A DNA stretch of 32,628 bases, from contig CP070797.1 of NCBI GenBank assembly GCA_020343495.1, forward strand, positions 135,785-168,412. Reading direction: 5' to 3'. The notes below the pieces were generated by a model, which worked only from the letters and a program-made list of their open reading frames with translations, had not been told where the DNA came from and searched no databases. Origin of the DNA: Candidatus Omnitrophota bacterium. GTDB taxonomy: Bacteria; Omnitrophota; Gorgyraeia; Duberdicusellales; 4484-171. Shown one piece after another: positions 30,825 through 32,628 of the stretch. Position numbers and translations under genes: made by a program. The first letter of the stretch is position 1. Each line of letters opens with the position of its first letter.

Positions 30825-31472
30825 CTACTCGCCAAATTCTATCAACAGGTCAAACTGAAAATAAGGATAATCCTTTAATTCTTCCGGAAATACGGGAAAA
30901 GGGCTTGCTGCTTTTACGCTCTGTAAAGCACTATTTATTAAATTCTGGCTGCTTTGAGACTCTTCCTTTAAATGTAAATCTTTTAACTGCCCGTCTGATA
31001 AAATAGTAAAATTTAAAAAAACTTCTCCTTTATCCCTATTATTATAATAATACTCTGCGTTTTTGCGCACTTTTTCCCGTATTGCCTGGTAATAACTCAT
31101 ATAAACCGGATTTTCTTTTAATTCTTTATTTAGAAATACATCCATAGATATTTCCAGAAGTTTATCTGAAAGCACCACCTCTTTCATATTCTTCTCAATA
31201 ATCTGCGGTTTACTTAAAGAGAAATCTTTTTCATCTTTCACCATAATTTTTTTTATGAAATTATCTATATAAGGCGGGGGTTTAATTTCTTGGAAATCCG
31301 CAGGGCTATCCTCTTCTATATTTTCTACTATATCCTGAGGGATTATCTCTAAATCTTTACTCTTTTTTTTATCAACAAAAATATCCTCCCCCCTAAAGAA
31401 AGGCAATATCCCCGCCAAAAAAGAAAGATGAACCACCATAGATATTACTAATGCTAAATTCCAACTCTTCAT
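30825..31472 (-). CDS. TonB-like energy transducer
   Basis: A 215-residue bitopic protein: a cytoplasmic start, one membrane helix (about 7-25), an acidic/proline linker (about 40-75) and a TonB/TolA-type C-terminal domain with GEVFLNFTILSDGQLKDL ... LINSALQSVKAASPFP. Such proteins pass energy from ExbBD or TolQR to the outer membrane. No exbB or exbD is in the window; the coiled-coil gene lies upstream. Confidence 0.78.
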   Translation of the reverse strand: MKSWNLALVISMVVHLSFLAGILPFFRGEDIFVDKKKSKDLEIIPQDIVENIEEDSPADFQEIKPPPYIDNFIKKIMVKDEKDFSLSKPQIIEKNMKEVVLSDKLLEISMDVFLNKELKENPVYMSYYQAIREKVRKNAEYYYNNRDKGEVFLNFTILSDGQLKDLHLKEESQSSQNLINSALQSVKAASPFPVFPEELKDYPYFQFDLLIEFGE

Positions 31473-31604
31473 AGCACCTTAATATAACATAACTTTTTCT
31501 TTTAGCCAAATTAAGAATTTATCCGACTAGAGAGGAACGGTAAGCCTTTGAATGCCAATGAGTTACAATGCTGATTTATAATGCTGTGCAGCTTCTTATA
31601 ATCG

Positions 31605-32628
31605 TTATTTTAAGCTTTGCGCCCCGCTATAATGCTTCTGTTCCTGGTCTTGCTGATGGCTCTCAAACCTGCTTGTCATTTCTGCTAAAACCCGGCGCAG
31701 CCGCGCATTTTCTTTCTTAAGAGAAACACTCTCATAGAATTTTTTTGTCTCAAAAGATTTAACGAGTTCCTCTTTCTCATTTTCTAACGTATCGCATTTT
31801 TCTTCCAAATAACATATTCTTTCTTTTAACTGCTGATTTCTGCCGGTAATCTGAGTAACATTGCCACTTTTTTTATACCGGGAAAACAACCTATTATATT
31901 TATCAATTTCTTTCTGCAACACGTCAATTGTCGCGAGATACTTCTGGTTCTGCTGTTTCTTCGTTTCATAATCTTTAACCGTATTTTGCAAATTTTGCAT
32001 TTTTTTCACAAATATATTATTTTCTTCCTGCAAATTGTTAATTTTATTTTCTAACAAGCTGGTTTCCTCATTTAAACTTTTTATTTTACTAATGTATTTT
32101 TCTTTATTAATATTGGCTTTTTTTAATTCATCTAAAATATTTCTAAACCGCTTTTCTCTTTCCTGAAATTTTTCAATTGTATCGTTAAACATCTGCTCTT
32201 TTCTTATAAATGTATTTTTTAAATTCTCATTATTTTCTTTAAGGGCTGCCGTTTCTTTAAGTTGGTCTTCTTTAGTTGCCGCAAACAGCTCTTTTTCTTT
32301 CTCTAAAGAGACATATCCCTGTTTTAAAAACTGCATAGTTTCTTGTAAATTATTTATTCTGCCGCTATATTCTATATTTTTAAGGTTTGCTTCTTTCAGG
32401 CGGCTGTTTGCTTCATCCAGAGAGATTTTATATTGATTACTTATATCTTTTAAAGCTTTTATTTCTTTATTGAACTTATTTTCCAGTTGAGCCTTACTTT
32501 GAGCAAGAAGTTTTTGATACTTCTGTTTTCCCTCCTGCAATGAATTTAGCCGCACCAGGTCCTTCTGCGACTGGACTTTTAACTCATCATAATCCTTAAC
32601 GACTACCTTTAAATCTTCTAATTTCTTT
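31605..32628 (-). CDS. Long coiled-coil protein (5' end outside window)
   Basis: The frame is open to the right edge, so the apparent GTG start at 32555 is internal; about 341 residues are visible. Nearly all is heptad-rich Leu/Glu/Lys coiled coil, with no folded domain I recognise. The visible part has no membrane segment. It could be a cytoskeletal, SMC-like or structural rod protein; sequence cannot tell. A 132-base gap without other features separates it from the TonB-like gene. Confidence 0.75.
   Translation of the reverse strand, partial: KKLEDLKVVVKDYDELKVQSQKDLVRLNSLQEGKQKYQKLLAQSKAQLENKFNKEIKALKDISNQYKISLDEANSRLKEANLKNIEYSGRINNLQETMQFLKQGYVSLEKEKELFAATKEDQLKETAALKENNENLKNTFIRKEQMFNDTIEKFQEREKRFRNILDELKKANINKEKYISKIKSLNEETSLLENKINNLQEENNIFVKKMQNLQNTVKDYETKKQQNQKYLATIDVLQKEIDKYNRLFSRYKKSGNVTQITGRNQQLKERICYLEEKCDTLENEKEELVKSFETKKFYESVSLKKENARLRRVLAEMTSRFESHQQDQEQKHYSGAQSLK

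Overview
The window looks like a piece of chromosome from an uncultivated Gram-negative bacterium of the PVC superphylum, most plausibly Omnitrophota (candidate division OP3). The best lineage marker is a short basic protein at 11718-12011 that resembles the small basic protein family known from Verrucomicrobia and Chlamydiae. The setting also fits: AT-leaning sequence, lipoproteins, a TonB-like protein, a heptose-pathway gene (so probably LPS), PilZ proteins and long operons of housekeeping genes. The lineage is an inference; there is no rRNA to confirm it.

Left part (1-3278, + strand): the 3' end of a large acyl-AMP ligase / acyl carrier / PlsC acyltransferase fusion, cut by the window edge, then an L-2-hydroxyglutarate oxidase-like flavoprotein. 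A convergent 1-phosphofructokinase-family gene follows (3289-4230, -).

Accessory patch (about 4250-6585): four very small + strand genes (a membrane protein with a His/Lys-rich tail, a 59-residue basic protein, an AT-hook/ribbon-helix-helix-like protein and a helix-turn-helix protein). T-rich 22-bp repeats lie upstream of the two DNA-binding genes. The patch ends in decayed DNA: a possible fragment of a membrane cytochrome gene, and a clear remnant of a histidine kinase gene directly upstream of an intact receiver-domain protein.

From 6052 to the right edge every convincing gene is on the - strand. In transcription order from the right edge: a coiled-coil protein (cut), a TonB-like protein, then a long operon MEMO - DUF1844 - Trm112-like - aroQ - M24 peptidase - efp - accB - accC - amaP - PPi-type phosphofructokinase - gmhA/rfaE2 fusion. 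Next is a low-GC block of three lipoprotein genes that contains an integron-like attC site and may be a captured gene cassette. Then come a thiamin operon (ferredoxin - thiD2 - thiE - thiC), tRNA-Gly(CCC), a LysM/M23-like lipoprotein with a degenerate active site, a P-loop-less ATPase-like protein, a phosphoesterase, a HIT protein, a dNTPase and an HD-GYP protein. After that are an envelope operon (SPOR - small basic protein - SH3 - M50 protease), aroB, a PilZ - zinc-ribbon - PilZ operon, and a DUF4416 - PflX-like radical SAM pair.

The most interesting points are the attC-bounded lipoprotein cassette, the histidine kinase remnant fused in frame to its response regulator, the small DNA-binding genes with shared upstream repeats, two promoters that imply leaderless mRNAs, and the ferredoxin in the thiamin operon. 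I found no CRISPR array, transposase or rRNA.
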